Shown here piece after piece: positions 1 through 11,156 of a DNA stretch of 64,000 nt. Where the stretch lies: contig QQUY01000001.1 of assembly GCA_003385635.1 (NCBI GenBank), positions 1,279,001-1,343,000 on the forward strand. The letters run 5' to 3'. A program made the position numbers and the translations under genes. This stretch comes from Acidobacteriota bacterium (GTDB lineage Bacteria > Acidobacteriota > Blastocatellia > Pyrinomonadales > Pyrinomonadaceae). The notes beneath the pieces were generated by a model. It ran no database searches. It was given only the letters and a program-made list of their open reading frames with translations, and was not told the origin of the DNA. How positions within the stretch are numbered: the first letter of the stretch is position 1; each line of letters opens with the position of its first letter.

Positions 1-1304
1 GCTTCGGCCGAATCAAAGATCGGGACACCGGGCTCTGAGGCATCATCACTTTCAAGCTTACGCGTACTTTCAGGCAGATCAGCAGTGGAATCCTTTGCTG
101 TCGCGTCTTCAGGAACCGCCCTGTCAACCGCCTCTTTTTCAAAGTCAGATGTGTCTGCCTCGATCCTGAATTCGATCGGGTCCTGAACCGGTTCCGGGGC
201 GCTTCTTACCGTTTCCGTCTCTTCCGATGGAGGCCTAAAGTTCTCCGCAGTTCCTGCCGCGGCCGCAGTCACCTGCTCGTCCCGCTGACGGGATGCGCCG
301 CGCACTCCTGCATCGGCAAGTGCCTCACGGACGGCTTCAGTCACAACATCCCTCACTGCAAGTTCTCGACGGAACCTAACCTCGGTTTTCGCCGGATGAA
401 CGTTCACGTCGATCTCTTCGAATGGGATCTGGAGGAACAGAAGAGCGACCGGATATACTCCGTGAGGAAGCACCGACCTGTAAGCCTCCTGAAGGCCCTT
501 TGAGATGTTCCGATCCTTTACGAACCGGCCGTTTATGAAAAAGTACTGGGCATCGCGGGTGGTTCTTCTCTCCCTTGGCGCCGATACAAAACCAAAGACC
601 CTCGCGACAAACTCCCGGCCGCCGTCCACCGGCAACAGGCTTTCAGTCATCCTCGGCCCAAAAATTTGAAAAGCCCGTTCCTTCAAGTTCTTGGCCGGAG
701 CAGTCTTCAGTGTCTCGCGTCCATTGTTTTTCAACGTGAAAGCGACTGACGGGTTGGCTAGCGCGTAGTGGGTCACGATACTGGTAATGTGAAAATTCTC
801 TGTCGCCTGCGAGCGCATGAACTTCCGCCGGGCGGGAGTGTTGAAGAACAGATCGCGAACCGTAACTGTTGACCCCGTTGGCCTTGCAGATTCCACAGGA
901 TCGTCCATTTTGCCGCCTTGGACCATTATCTTTGTAGCCGACGGTCCGTCGTGGACTTTAGTAAGGAGTTCGACCTTTGACACCGAGGCGATGGACGCAA
1001 GTGCCTCTCCCCTGAATCCAAGGGTCTCTATTTTAGCAAGGTCTTCCTCTGACCTGATCTTTGAGGTAGCGTGTCTCTGGAAAGCGAGCGTTGCGTCCTC
1101 CGGCACCATTCCCTCGCCGTCATCAGAAACCTGCATCAGCCTTCTGCCGCCTAGTTCGATTTCGATAGCGATCCTTCTTGCCCCGGCGTCGAGCGAGTTC
1201 TCGATAAGCTCTTTGACGACGGACGCAGGCCGCTCTACGACCTCGCCGGCGGCGATCTGGTTCGAAAGGTGATCTGGAAGAATTTGTATCTTGCTGTCGG
1301 TCAT
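1..1304 (-). CDS. mutL: DNA mismatch repair protein MutL (3' part outside window)
   Basis: About 434 codons from the ATG at 1304 are visible; the reading frame is still open at base 1, so the C-terminal dimerisation/endonuclease part is missing. The N-terminus carries the GHKL ATPase signature of MutL: an IAAGEVVERP stretch near residue 17, then KELIENSLDAG and DDGEGM, followed by TLGFRGEALASI and a VHPAKTEVRF motif near residue 310. MutL couples MutS mismatch recognition to strand removal. From about residue 330 the protein becomes an acidic, low-complexity linker, as is usual between the two MutL domains. It starts 7 bp after the small Cys-rich gene, so the two are probably cotranscribed. 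Confidence 0.96.
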   Translation of the reverse strand, partial: MTDSKIQILPDHLSNQIAAGEVVERPASVVKELIENSLDAGARRIAIEIELGGRRLMQVSDDGEGMVPEDATLAFQRHATSKIRSEEDLAKIETLGFRGEALASIASVSKVELLTKVHDGPSATKIMVQGGKMDDPVESARPTGSTVTVRDLFFNTPARRKFMRSQATENFHITSIVTHYALANPSVAFTLKNNGRETLKTAPAKNLKERAFQIFGPRMTESLLPVDGGREFVARVFGFVSAPRERRTTRDAQYFFINGRFVKDRNISKGLQEAYRSVLPHGVYPVALLFLQIPFEEIDVNVHPAKTEVRFRRELAVRDVVTEAVREALADAGVRGASRQRDEQVTAAAAGTAENFRPPSEETETVRSAPEPVQDPIEFRIEADTSDFEKEAVDRAVPEDATAKDSTADLPESTRKLESDDASEPGVPIFDSAE

Positions 1305-1311
1305 TTGCAGT

Positions 1312-1533
1312 TCAAGTTGGCCGTGTCCCTGTCGGTGCCTTCTCAGAATACTCCGTAAGGCAGTCCATGCACAGACAGCCTGAGAACCGGTCCGCTATCT
1401 CCGAACGTGCTCCCTTGCTTAGTTTCACACCTGCGCACCAGCAAAAAACACCGTAGAAGCCGCATTTGAAGTCGCTGCCGCACCGAGGACACGTTTCCGG
1501 CCGCTTTTTTTTCGGACTTCGTTTTGTACTCAT
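1312..1533 (-). CDS. Small cysteine-rich protein (CWC-type, probable metal binding)
   Basis: 73 residues with a Lys/Arg-rich N-terminus and seven cysteines, in the order CPRCG, then CGFYGVFCWC, then CLCMDC. The FCWC core resembles the Cys_rich_CWC family of small bacterial proteins, whose role is unknown; the spacing suggests a bound zinc or other metal. It lies 7 bp before mutL and after the peroxiredoxin terminator. No strong Shine-Dalgarno sequence is seen before the ATG at 1533, so the start is likely but not proven. Function is not assigned. Confidence 0.72.
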   Translation of the reverse strand: MSTKRSPKKKRPETCPRCGSDFKCGFYGVFCWCAGVKLSKGARSEIADRFSGCLCMDCLTEYSEKAPTGTRPT

Positions 1534-1547
1534 ACCGGGAATCCCTG

Positions 1548-1584
1548 AAAACGAAAAAGGGGACCGTCAGCTCTGGCGGTCCCC
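1548..1584 (-). terminator. Rho-independent terminator after the peroxiredoxin gene
   Basis: Bases 1559-1569 pair with 1574-1584 (11-bp stem including one G-T pair, 4-nt loop). On the minus strand the stem is followed by a run of five T and then a further T-rich stretch, ending transcription about 20 bp after the peroxiredoxin stop. Confidence 0.85.
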
Positions 1585-1605
1585 TATCTTATCGCTAAAC
1601 GACAT

Positions 1606-2268
1606 CTATGCTGAAGCAGACTCGCTTTCATCCGTGACGTCGGGCTGAGGTGTGATCCGCAGATATGGCTTCACCTTTCTGAACCCCTTTGGGAACTTGG
1701 CTTCCGCCTCTTCGTCCGACAGCGCCGGAACGATTATGCAGTCATCTCCGCTTCTCCAGTTCACAGGCGTCGCAACGCTGTGGTTGGCGGTTAACTGCAG
1801 AGAATCGATCACGCGTAGGATCTCATTGAAGTCTCTTCCCGTGCTCGCGGGATAGGTGATCATCAATTTGATCTTCTTGTCAGGCCCGATCACAAACACC
1901 GAGCGTACCGTAAAGGTGTCGTCGGCATTCGGATGGATCATGTCATAAAGGTCGGAGACCTTTCTGTCTTCGTCAGCGATGACGGGGAAGTTGAGCGCGG
2001 TGCCTTGCGTCTCCTCAACATCCTTTGCCCATTCAAGGTGCGAATCGAGCGGGTCAACGCTCAAGCCGACAACCTTTACATTCCGTTTGTCGAATTCCGG
2101 CTTCATTCGAGCCGTGTATCCGAGCTCCGTCGTGCAGACGGGCGTAAAGTCTTTCGGATGCGAGAAAAGAACTCCCCAACTGTCGCCAAGCCACTCGTGA
2201 AAGCTGATCGTTCCTTCCGTTGTTTCAGCCGTAAAGTCCGGTGCGTCATCTCCTAATCGTAAAGTCAT
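1606..2268 (-). CDS. 1-Cys peroxiredoxin (Prx6 family)
   Basis: 220 residues. Reduces hydrogen peroxide and organic hydroperoxides through a peroxidatic cysteine in the motif PVCTTE near residue 45, preceded by the HPKDFTP active-site loop. The long C-terminal domain (residues about 150-210, with PVNWR and a KPYLR motif) is typical of the Prx6/1-Cys class and not of the short AhpC class. Cytoplasmic; no signal peptide. The ATG at 2268 has a good ribosome site (AGGAG, 7 nt before it). It ends in a strong terminator, so it is a single-gene unit upstream of the Cys-rich/mutL pair. Confidence 0.95.
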   Translation of the reverse strand: MTLRLGDDAPDFTAETTEGTISFHEWLGDSWGVLFSHPKDFTPVCTTELGYTARMKPEFDKRNVKVVGLSVDPLDSHLEWAKDVEETQGTALNFPVIADEDRKVSDLYDMIHPNADDTFTVRSVFVIGPDKKIKLMITYPASTGRDFNEILRVIDSLQLTANHSVATPVNWRSGDDCIIVPALSDEEAEAKFPKGFRKVKPYLRITPQPDVTDESESASA

Positions 2269-2507
2269 AATTTCACTCCTTTAATTATCCACAGCCAATC
2301 GGACGCCCGATCAGCTGCCGTCTTTCGAGGCGAGAAACCTCGCCCCCGAACAAAGACGTAAAACGAGGGGGAAAGCGGACATCGATTCAAGAAATATCCC
2401 GAAAGGCGGAGCCCTAACGATGAGTGCCGGACCGATGTCTCGAATTCAGATCTTTAGAAGATGTTACTGCTATTGGGCTGTGTGTACAAGAGGTCCTTAC
2501 AGGCCGC

Positions 2508-3806
2508 CTATGCATCGGCAGATCCGCCGATCTCCTCCTCGGTATCTTCGGATCGGCAAAGCCGGACAAGCTGGATCTTTTTCGCATCGGCCTTCAGGAT
2601 CTCGAGGTCGAGCCCGCGAATGCTGAGCGACTCTCCTTTAGTGGGAATATAGCCGGTCTCGCTGGTAATGAGCCCCGCGATCGTCGTGAAATCGTCATCT
2701 TCGATCTCCATGTCAAGCAATCTTTCGATCTTCCCGATCTCAGTAGACCCCACGACCTCATAAACGCCTCCATCAAACTCGGTGATCTCCGCGAGCTCTT
2801 CTTCGCTGTCCTCGTCCTCGATCTCACCGACGATCTCTTCAAGAATATCCTCGACGGTCACAAGCCCGGCAACTCCTCCGTATTCGTCGATCACGATCGA
2901 GATCTGGACGTGGTTTAGCTGCATCGACTTGAGCAGTTCGGAAACGGACTTCGTTTCGGGGACAAAATAAGCCGGTCTCAGGAGCGGTTCGATAGGCAAG
3001 GATTCCTTGTCTTCAGCCCACGCGTTCAGAATATCGCGCACATAAATAACGCCTTCTATGTTGTCGATTGTGTCGCTGAATACCGGAAGACGGGAGAACT
3101 TCTCCTCTATCATCGCGTCCCTTGCTTCGCGCACGGTCGATCCGATCGTGATGCCGCATATCTCGGTACGAGGCGTCATCACTTCCTCGACTCGGGTATC
3201 GGAGAACTCGATCATCGTCTCGATCATCTGCCGATCTTCTTCCTCAATGATCCCCTCGGCCTCGCCGACGTCGATAAGTGCCTGGATATCCTCATCTTCG
3301 TCTTCCTCGATCATCTCGGCGAGGGTCTCATCGGTCTTTTCGCGGCCCTTGAATGAGGGTTCAAGCGGATCCGCGATCACGGGAAGAAATAGATAAAGCG
3401 GCCGGATAAGCGGCAGGAGCGAGAGCAGTTTGCCCTCCGGATTGTTGAGTGTCGCAAACCTGGGAATGACCTGCCGAAACAGTACGCTCAAACCAAGACC
3501 GATAAGTAGCGAGTAGACGAGCATCTCGGTCGGGCTCTTGTAAAAGCGATAGACGATCAGAACTACGATCACTGAAAAGACTATGAGGAGTATCTGGATG
3601 GCGGACGACAACGCGAACCGGAATCGGGGACGGTTCTCAGAGACCTCCTTGAGGAACACGACCGATCCGGTCTTCTTTGTTTCCTCGATATCCGAGAAGA
3701 GCCGGCGAAGGCTGACGTCGCTGAGCTGGGAGAACGCCATGTCCACGGAGGCCAAAAGCGTAAGCGCCAGAAGCAAACAGACGGCGATGATTATCTCGAT
3801 CTCCAT
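2508..3806 (-). CDS. CNNM/HlyC-type membrane protein with CBS pair and CorC_HlyC domain
   Basis: 432 residues. Hydrophobic N-terminal third (segments near residues 5-22, 65-90 and 95-115) forms the DUF21/CNNM membrane part. An acidic stretch near 165-185 precedes a CBS-domain pair (about 205-325, with EEVMTPR and GVIYVRDIL), and a CorC_HlyC domain follows (about 340-425). The family is linked to magnesium/cobalt transport or resistance; the old name haemolysin C is misleading. In Enterobacteria the soluble relative ybeX follows phoH(ybeZ)-ybeY; here the gene lies on the same strand downstream of phoH-ybeY but separated by zwf, pgl and a repeat block. No Shine-Dalgarno is evident at the ATG. 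Confidence 0.9.
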   Translation of the reverse strand: MEIEIIIAVCLLLALTLLASVDMAFSQLSDVSLRRLFSDIEETKKTGSVVFLKEVSENRPRFRFALSSAIQILLIVFSVIVVLIVYRFYKSPTEMLVYSLLIGLGLSVLFRQVIPRFATLNNPEGKLLSLLPLIRPLYLFLPVIADPLEPSFKGREKTDETLAEMIEEDEDEDIQALIDVGEAEGIIEEEDRQMIETMIEFSDTRVEEVMTPRTEICGITIGSTVREARDAMIEEKFSRLPVFSDTIDNIEGVIYVRDILNAWAEDKESLPIEPLLRPAYFVPETKSVSELLKSMQLNHVQISIVIDEYGGVAGLVTVEDILEEIVGEIEDEDSEEELAEITEFDGGVYEVVGSTEIGKIERLLDMEIEDDDFTTIAGLITSETGYIPTKGESLSIRGLDLEILKADAKKIQLVRLCRSEDTEEEIGGSADA

Positions 3807-3841
3807 TTGTCGAAAAGATTGTAATTTTTACGGGCGGGATA

Positions 3842-3960
3842 GTAAATCGTGAATGGTAAATCGTGAATGGTGAATGGTGAATCGTGAATGGTGAATGGTG
3901 AATTGTGAATGGTAAATCGTGAATCGTGAATCGTGAATCGTGAATCGTAGATCGTGTGTG
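3842..3960. repeat. Heptamer tandem array, unit GTGAATS, 17 copies
   Basis: Seventeen consecutive 7-bp units fill the array with no insertions or deletions; the consensus is GTGAAT followed by G or C, with GTAAATC as the main variant. Most changes between units are transitions. The array lies just upstream of the CNNM gene start (3806). It belongs to the 3807-4492 gap, which has no credible gene. Confidence 0.95.
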
Positions 3961-3990
3961 AAGCCCGACCGTTAGGGAGGGCTACGTCGA

Positions 3991-4294
3991 GGACTTAGGA
4001 CTGAGTGCTGAGTGCTGAGTGCTGAGTACTGAGTACAGAGGACTGAGGCAATCGGAACCCGGAGCGCGAGCGACGGGCATCATCGAGGACAGAGAATTGA
4101 GTACTGAGTACTGAGTGCTGAGTAGTGAGAAATGAGTGCTGAGAATAGAGTACCAAGTGCTCAGTACTGAGGAAATCGGAACCCGGAGCGCAAGCGACGG
4201 GCATCATCGAGGACTGAGTACTGAGAAATGAGTACTGAGAAATGAGTGCTGAGTACTGAGAAATGAGGACTGAGGACTGAGGACCGAGTGCTTG
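3991..4294. repeat. Composite array: three heptamer blocks split by two 40-bp spacers
   Basis: Blocks at 3991-4046 (8 units), 4087-4170 (12 units) and 4211-4294 (12 units) consist of 7-bp units such as GTGCTGA, GTACTGA, GAAATGA and GGACTGA. They are separated by 40-bp spacers at 4047-4086 and 4171-4210, which are 38/40 identical. Block lengths are exact multiples of 7. A 121-codon minus-strand open frame crosses the array, but it is a by-product of the repeat (an LSTQ-like reiterated peptide) and is not called as a gene. The rest of the gap to 4492 shows nothing recognisable. Confidence 0.95.
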
Positions 4295-4492
4295 GGGCAG
4301 AGAACAAGACGATACAGGATTAGCCGGATGAACAGAATCGGTAGATCTAACTTGAAACATTAAAGCAAAGACGAGCAGAGATTTCCTTCAACCAGGAAAA
4401 GAAGAGCATCTGACTCTCGGCGAATTTTTGATGGAACTGTCTTGAGCGTGATCCGAAGAAAAAGACAACGGTACGAAAAGAAGTGAAAGATC

Positions 4493-5254
4493 CTACCGCT
4501 TGCCGGCCTTGCTGACCTTCTTGCTAAGCGCCGATGCGGCTTCCTTGTCGGCAAACCAGACCACTTCTCCGTCATTTGGCTCGATGCACTGGGCGGGAAA
4601 TCTTGAGCAATTCCTTTTCCCTTCGATCGCCTCGCGAAGAGCTTCCGCCTTCTTGCTTCCCGTGACAGCGAAAAATATACGCTTGGAATTATTGATCGCC
4701 GGGAAAGTAAGAGTGAGGCGGTTGGTATCGAGTTTCTCGACCCGGTTCATCACAGCGATCCTGGATTCCTCCTTTAGCGCTTCCGTATTCGGAAACAGAG
4801 AGGCCGTGTGGCAGTCATCTCCCAGCCCGAGTATGACGAGGTCAAATCTTGGAAACTCACCTTCTTCAAGGCGGAAAAAGCGCCTGATCGCTTGATCATA
4901 CTTAACGGCCACTTCTGCAGCGTTTATTATCTCGGTGGGCCAGCGGATGATATTGGGGATCTTGACCTTCAGAGGTTTGAAAAGAAGGTCTTTCGCAAGC
5001 TTGAAATTGCTTCTTGCGGACTCGGGCGAAACATCACGCTCGTCTCCGAAGAAGAAATATGTCTTGGCGATCTCCTTTTCGGTGAGATGTCCGCCTTTCA
5101 CGATCTCCTCGTAAAGGCCGATCGGCGTGGTCCCGCCGGAAAGAGCTACAGTAAACCTGTCAGAAGCCTTGATCGATTCTTTTGCAGCCTTGGCTATTGC
5201 TTCCGCAAGACGGGAGTAGAACTCCTTCTGATCAAAAATGTGAACGTTCGCCAT
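4493..5254 (-). CDS. pgl: 6-phosphogluconolactonase
   Basis: 253 residues. Hydrolyses 6-phosphogluconolactone, the second step of the oxidative pentose phosphate pathway, directly after the product of the neighbouring zwf. Seen in the sequence: FTVALSGGTTP near residue 35, FFFGDERDV near 68-76 and a GLGDDCHTASLFP motif near 143-155. The family usually has GEDGHTASLFP here; D-C replaces D-G just before the His. Length is normal. The gene is 82 bp after zwf on the same strand and is probably the last gene of phoH-ybeY-zwf-pgl, perhaps with its own weak promoter. Confidence 0.95.
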   Translation of the reverse strand: MANVHIFDQKEFYSRLAEAIAKAAKESIKASDRFTVALSGGTTPIGLYEEIVKGGHLTEKEIAKTYFFFGDERDVSPESARSNFKLAKDLLFKPLKVKIPNIIRWPTEIINAAEVAVKYDQAIRRFFRLEEGEFPRFDLVILGLGDDCHTASLFPNTEALKEESRIAVMNRVEKLDTNRLTLTFPAINNSKRIFFAVTGSKKAEALREAIEGKRNCSRFPAQCIEPNDGEVVWFADKEAASALSKKVSKAGKR

Positions 5255-5270
5255 ATTTGAAGAAACGAAA

Positions 5271-5300
5271 ACTATATCTCAAAAATGGCTCAGCGAGCAA
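5271..5300 (-). promoter_or_regulatory. Possible sigma-70-type promoter for pgl
   Basis: On the minus strand TTGCTC (5300-5295) is followed after 18 bp by TATAGT (5276-5271), about 16 bp before the pgl ATG. No Shine-Dalgarno precedes pgl. This may give pgl an internal promoter within the operon; pattern match only. Confidence 0.35.
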
Positions 5301-5336
5301 CTGGAGTACGGGAGGAAGCAGACATTCCCGGGGAGT

Positions 5337-6845
5337 TCATTCGATATCGTTCTTCCAGCTCCTTCCGTCCTTCTCAAGCAGATCATCCGCTTCACTCGGC
5401 CCCCAGGACCCTGCCGGATAGTTGGGGAAGTCGCGTGCAGGCAGAGCGTCCCAGACATCAAGCACCGGCGAAACCACCCGCCAGCTTTCTTCTACCATGT
5501 CGGCGCGTTGAAACAGGGTCGCATCTCCAATCATGCAGTCATAGAGCAGCCGCTCGTAACCCGTGGACACGGTTTCACCAAAATGGTCAGCATAATCAAA
5601 CTCCATATCGACGTCGCCCATGTTAACGACGGGGCCTGGTATCTTGGCTCCGAAATGCAATGTGATTCCTTCGTCGGGCTGGATGTGGAGGACTATGCGG
5701 TTGGTCGTGAGCTTTTCAACTGGTGTGTTTCGGAAGAGTACGAAAGGGGCGCGTTTGAACTGGATCACGATCGTGGTGTGTTTTCGCTCGAGGCGCTTCC
5801 CGGTTCGGACGTAGAAAGGAACGCCGGCCCATCTCCAGTTGTCGATCGCTAGCTTCATTGCGGCATAGGTCTCGGTCTCAGAGGCGGCCGGAACATCTTC
5901 TTCGTCCCTATAGGCCGGGGCGTCTTTACCGTCGATGGAGCCTGCTGCGTATTGTCCCCTCACCGTCTTGTGCAGCACGTCCTCCGGCGAGTATTCCTGC
6001 ATTGCCTGGAGGATCTTTGCCTGTTCGTCGCGAACGGCATCGGCCTTGAACGATACCGGGGGTTCCATTGCGGTAAGCGTGATCAGCTGAAATATATGGT
6101 TGGGCACCATGTCCCGGAGCGCTCCGGCCCTGTCGTAATATCCCGCACGATCCTCAACGCCTAGATTTTCAGAGACGGTGATCTGAACGTGGTCCACGAA
6201 ATTGCGGTTCCAGATAGGTTCGAAAATGCTGTTGCCAAACCTGAACACAAGGATGTTCTGGACAGTTTCCTTTCCCAGGTAGTGGTCGATCCGGTAGATC
6301 TGATCCTCTTTCAGGATTTTCAAGACGTGCGAATTCAACTCCTTCGCCGACGCCAGGTCACGTCCGAACGGCTTCTCGTAGATCACCCGACGCCAATCCC
6401 CGTCAGTCTCTTCTGCAAGCCCGTGGCGGCAAATCTTGGTAGTTACATCTGCGAACAGCGATGGAGGAACCGCGAGGTAAAAGAAGTAATTGGAAGGGAT
6501 CGCGTGGTCGGAACTGATCCGCTCGAGGAGGATCTTGATGTCATCGAATAGCTGCTTGTCTGCGTTGAAGTCGCCGCCCGTGTAGTAGATCCGTTTGCGG
6601 AACCAATCTACGAGATCGCCATCAACTGCATCGCCGACGAATGTGCGTATCTCGTCCGCCATTCTTGCGGCATACTGCTCGCTCGACATCTCGCCCCGGC
6701 TGACGCCAAGAACAGCAAAGTTATCAGGCAGATAGCCATCGCGGGCAAGGTAGTATAGAGCAGGGAAAAGCTTTCGTTTCGTCAGGTCGCCGGTGGCGCC
6801 AAATATCACCATTACGCACGGGTCAGATCTCCTCGGTTCGGTCAT
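5337..6845 (-). CDS. zwf: Glucose-6-phosphate 1-dehydrogenase
   Basis: 502 residues from the ATG at 6845. Oxidises glucose-6-phosphate with NADP+ (or NAD+), the entry step of the oxidative pentose phosphate pathway. The N-terminal dinucleotide site reads [18 protein letters not shown], and the active-site signature RIDHYLGKE is near residue 190. The frame also has a TTG at 6869, but that lies inside the end of ybeY; the ATG at 6845 is 13 bp after the ybeY stop and has GGAAC upstream, so it is preferred. pgl follows. Confidence 0.97.
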   Translation of the reverse strand: MTEPRRSDPCVMVIFGATGDLTKRKLFPALYYLARDGYLPDNFAVLGVSRGEMSSEQYAARMADEIRTFVGDAVDGDLVDWFRKRIYYTGGDFNADKQLFDDIKILLERISSDHAIPSNYFFYLAVPPSLFADVTTKICRHGLAEETDGDWRRVIYEKPFGRDLASAKELNSHVLKILKEDQIYRIDHYLGKETVQNILVFRFGNSIFEPIWNRNFVDHVQITVSENLGVEDRAGYYDRAGALRDMVPNHIFQLITLTAMEPPVSFKADAVRDEQAKILQAMQEYSPEDVLHKTVRGQYAAGSIDGKDAPAYRDEEDVPAASETETYAAMKLAIDNWRWAGVPFYVRTGKRLERKHTTIVIQFKRAPFVLFRNTPVEKLTTNRIVLHIQPDEGITLHFGAKIPGPVVNMGDVDMEFDYADHFGETVSTGYERLLYDCMIGDATLFQRADMVEESWRVVSPVLDVWDALPARDFPNYPAGSWGPSEADDLLEKDGRSWKNDIE

Positions 6846-6858
6846 AGCTTTGTTCCGG

Positions 6859-7287
6859 TCACTCGTCAATCCTCAGGATCCTACGGTATTCAAGCTCCGT
6901 CCTGTCCATTTCCCCGTCGTCGTTCTCGTGATCGTATCCGGAAAGGTGAAGTATGCCGTGGAGGATGAGCTGGCGAAGCTCAGTTTCGAGGGTTAGCCCG
7001 TTCTCCGATGCCTGCCGGGATGCCGTCTCCGCCGAAATGACGATGTCTCCGAGGAACTCCGTATCGGAAAATTCAGGATCGCGATACGGAAACGAAAGCA
7101 CATCAGTCGCGCGATCCTTGCCGCGGAAGGTCAAGTTCAGTTCGCGCATCCGGCGATCGGAGACCAGCACGACAGTGAAGTCCCTTCCTTCTGTCTCAGA
7201 CACTGTATCTGCTGCAGTCTTTGAAAACGACCTGAGACCGGCTGTCTTGACCCTGACTTTGCGCTGGCGGTTCAGAATATCAGGCAT
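6859..7287 (-). CDS. ybeY: Endoribonuclease YbeY
   Basis: 142 residues. Zinc-dependent single-strand RNase needed for 16S rRNA 3'-end maturation and ribosome quality control. The diagnostic metal motif [12 protein letters not shown] is near residues 110-121, and [18 protein letters not shown] is typical of the family. It starts 9 bp after phoH, the usual phoH-ybeY pairing, so they are cotranscribed. The ATG at 7287 is supported by this spacing. Confidence 0.97.
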   Translation of the reverse strand: MPDILNRQRKVRVKTAGLRSFSKTAADTVSETEGRDFTVVLVSDRRMRELNLTFRGKDRATDVLSFPYRDPEFSDTEFLGDIVISAETASRQASENGLTLETELRQLILHGILHLSGYDHENDDGEMDRTELEYRRILRIDE

Positions 7288-7296
7288 CCGGTCAAA

Positions 7297-8268
7297 CTAG
7301 TTCTCTTCTGGAGCGTTGTTGGTGGAGTGTTCCTCGTAAGCGCGAACTATCATCTGGACAAGCTTGTGCCGGACGACATCCTTCTCAGTGAAATAAACGA
7401 ACTCGATCGGCTCCACTTCGCGGAGTATGCTCTGCACCTGCACAAGCCCGCTCTTTTGGCCCCGAGGGAGGTCGATCTGGGTCTGGTCGCCAGTGACAAC
7501 AGTCTTGGAGCCGAATCCGATCCTCGTAAGAAACATCTTCATTTGTTCGGAAGTAGTGTTCTGAGCTTCGTCGAGGATTATGAAAGCGTCGGAAAGCGTC
7601 CTGCCCCGCATAAACGCAAGAGGCGCGATCTCGATGATCCGCTTTTCCAGCATCTTTGTGACGCGTTCCGCGTCAACGAGGTCGAAAAGAGCGTCGTAAA
7701 GCGGACGAAGATACGGATCGACCTTGTCCTGAAGGTCGCCCGGAAGAAACCCGAGCCTTTCTCCTGCCTCAACGGCCGGTCGAGTGAGTATGATCCTGCT
7801 TACCTGCTTCTGAAAAAGCGCGTGAACCGCCATCGCAACGCCCAGAAACGACTTCCCGGTACCCGCAGGGCCGATCCCGAAAACAAGATCTCTCTTCTGC
7901 ATCGCCTCGATATAGCGTCTCTGGTTCGCGGTCTTGGGAGCGACGCTCTTCTTACCTGAGGGATTGAATCGGCCTTTAACGACGTAATCGCGAAGACTGT
8001 AGGTCCGGTCCTCGGCTATCTGCCTGAAAGCGTCCCGCAATTCTTTGTCAGTGAATGTCTGGCCCTCGGCGAAAAGCTGGGAGAAATCTGACAAGACGAC
8101 CTCGACAGTTTCCACGTCCCTGGGGTCGCCATCGATCAGCAGCTCATCGCCTCTGGCCCCTATATGGACGTCAAGCAAAGACTCAAGATACTTTATGTTC
8201 TGGTCCTGAACGCCAAACAGCATGTTCAGGCCTTGTGCGGGTAGCTGTAATTTCTTCAAAATCGACAA
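7297..8268 (-). CDS. phoH: PhoH-like ATPase (YbeZ)
   Basis: 323 residues. P-loop ATPase of the PhoH family, thought to act with YbeY on RNA. Walker A GPAGTGKS is at residues 133-140, and a Walker B-like [10 protein letters not shown] lies near 230-240. The N-terminal region with a [13 protein letters not shown] stretch is the KH-like part of YbeZ proteins. The frame opens with TTG at 8268 with GAGAAG close by; an ATG at 8223 (residue 16) is a real alternative and keeps all conserved parts. It is the first gene of the phoH-ybeY-zwf-pgl run. Confidence 0.94.
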   Translation of the reverse strand: MSILKKLQLPAQGLNMLFGVQDQNIKYLESLLDVHIGARGDELLIDGDPRDVETVEVVLSDFSQLFAEGQTFTDKELRDAFRQIAEDRTYSLRDYVVKGRFNPSGKKSVAPKTANQRRYIEAMQKRDLVFGIGPAGTGKSFLGVAMAVHALFQKQVSRIILTRPAVEAGERLGFLPGDLQDKVDPYLRPLYDALFDLVDAERVTKMLEKRIIEIAPLAFMRGRTLSDAFIILDEAQNTTSEQMKMFLTRIGFGSKTVVTGDQTQIDLPRGQKSGLVQVQSILREVEPIEFVYFTEKDVVRHKLVQMIVRAYEEHSTNNAPEEN

Positions 8269-10538
<2,270 letters not shown>

Positions 10539-10550
10539 CAGACGGAAATA

Positions 10551-10570
10551 GCCCCGCTGTCCGGCGGGGC
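10551..10570 (+). promoter_or_regulatory. GC-rich hairpin between atpD and atpC
   Basis: GCCCCGC pairs with GCGGGGC around a 6-nt loop, 12 bp after the atpD stop. There is no T-run, so it is not a simple terminator. It could protect the 3' end of atpD or lower atpC expression relative to atpD, which fits the 3:1 subunit ratio; the role is inferred. Confidence 0.6.
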
Positions 10571-10585
10571 ATATTCAAAAGAAGA

Positions 10586-10984
10586 ATGATCAACCTTGAA
10601 ATAGTCACACCTGAAAGAATGGTCGTCAGCGAAGCGGTGGAGATGGTCACCGTGCCGACCGCGATGGGAGAGATCGGGATTCTCGACAATCATGCTCCTC
10701 TGATCTCCACTTTGAAGCCCGGTATTCTCAAGTACACGGTCAATGGATCGACTGAAGAAATGGTCGTTTCCGGTGGATTCATAGAGATCAGCGGCGACAA
10801 GGTCTCGATACTTGCGGACATAGCTGAGTCCAAAGACGAGATAAACGTCGACGAAGCAAGGACCGAACAGTCCGAGGCCCAGAAGGTCCTGGGTGAATGG
10901 AAAGGGACCGAGGAAGAATTTGAGATCGAGCTTGAGCGACTGCAGAAGGCGCAGGCAAGGCTTGACCTGGGAATGACGAGATAG
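10586..10984 (+). CDS. atpC: F1Fo ATP synthase subunit epsilon
   Basis: 132 residues. Part of the central stalk that couples proton flow to the beta subunits and can inhibit ATP hydrolysis. The N-terminal beta-barrel is clear (INLEIVTPERMV, then GEIGILDNHAPLIS and a GGFIEI stretch), followed by a C-terminal helical hairpin rich in Glu, Lys and Gln. It follows atpD after a hairpin and ends in a strong terminator. Length is normal. Confidence 0.95.
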   Translation: MINLEIVTPERMVVSEAVEMVTVPTAMGEIGILDNHAPLISTLKPGILKYTVNGSTEEMVVSGGFIEISGDKVSILADIAESKDEINVDEARTEQSEAQKVLGEWKGTEEEFEIELERLQKAQARLDLGMTR

Positions 10985-11009
10985 ACAAAGCTATTGCTAT
11001 TTCGAAAGC

Positions 11010-11040
11010 GGCTGGTTCTCAAGAGCCAGCCTTTTTATTT
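11010..11040 (+). terminator. Rho-independent terminator after atpC
   Basis: GGCTGG at 11010-11015 pairs with CCAGCC at 11026-11031; the stem extends inward by about three pairs and is followed by TTTTTATTTT. It closes the atpDC transcript. Confidence 0.88.
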
Positions 11041-11102
11041 TGTTTGATCGTCGGGATTATGATTTTTAACAACTGCAACTTGCTTCGTCCGGAGGTATAG
11101 AG

Positions 11103-11156
11103 ATGTTCAAGTCGTACTTTCCGAACAGTTTCTTAATTCTTTTGAATTCAGTCTGA
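11103..11156 (+). CDS. Possible 17-residue leader peptide
   Basis: An ATG at 11103 follows a near-perfect ribosome site (GGAGG at 11091-11095, 7-nt spacing) and runs 17 codons to TGA at 11154, giving a hydrophobic, Phe- and Leu-rich peptide. Its end lies inside an 11-bp inverted repeat. It is upstream of a secreted-protein gene and downstream of the atpC terminator. It may be a leader peptide or chance; no homologue is claimed. An overlapping 60-codon minus-strand frame ending in SCSC was considered less likely. Confidence 0.3.
   Translation: MFKSYFPNSFLILLNSV

Noticed and set aside
3842-4294. Possible CRISPR array
   Set aside because: Units are 7 bp and contiguous; the 40-bp spacers are nearly identical, not unique. 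No cas gene in the window.
3995-4360. Minus-strand frame of 121 codons rich in LSTQ-type repeats
   Set aside because: It is a direct translation of the heptamer array; a 7-bp period that avoids stops in one frame yields a repetitive peptide. No ribosome site or family.
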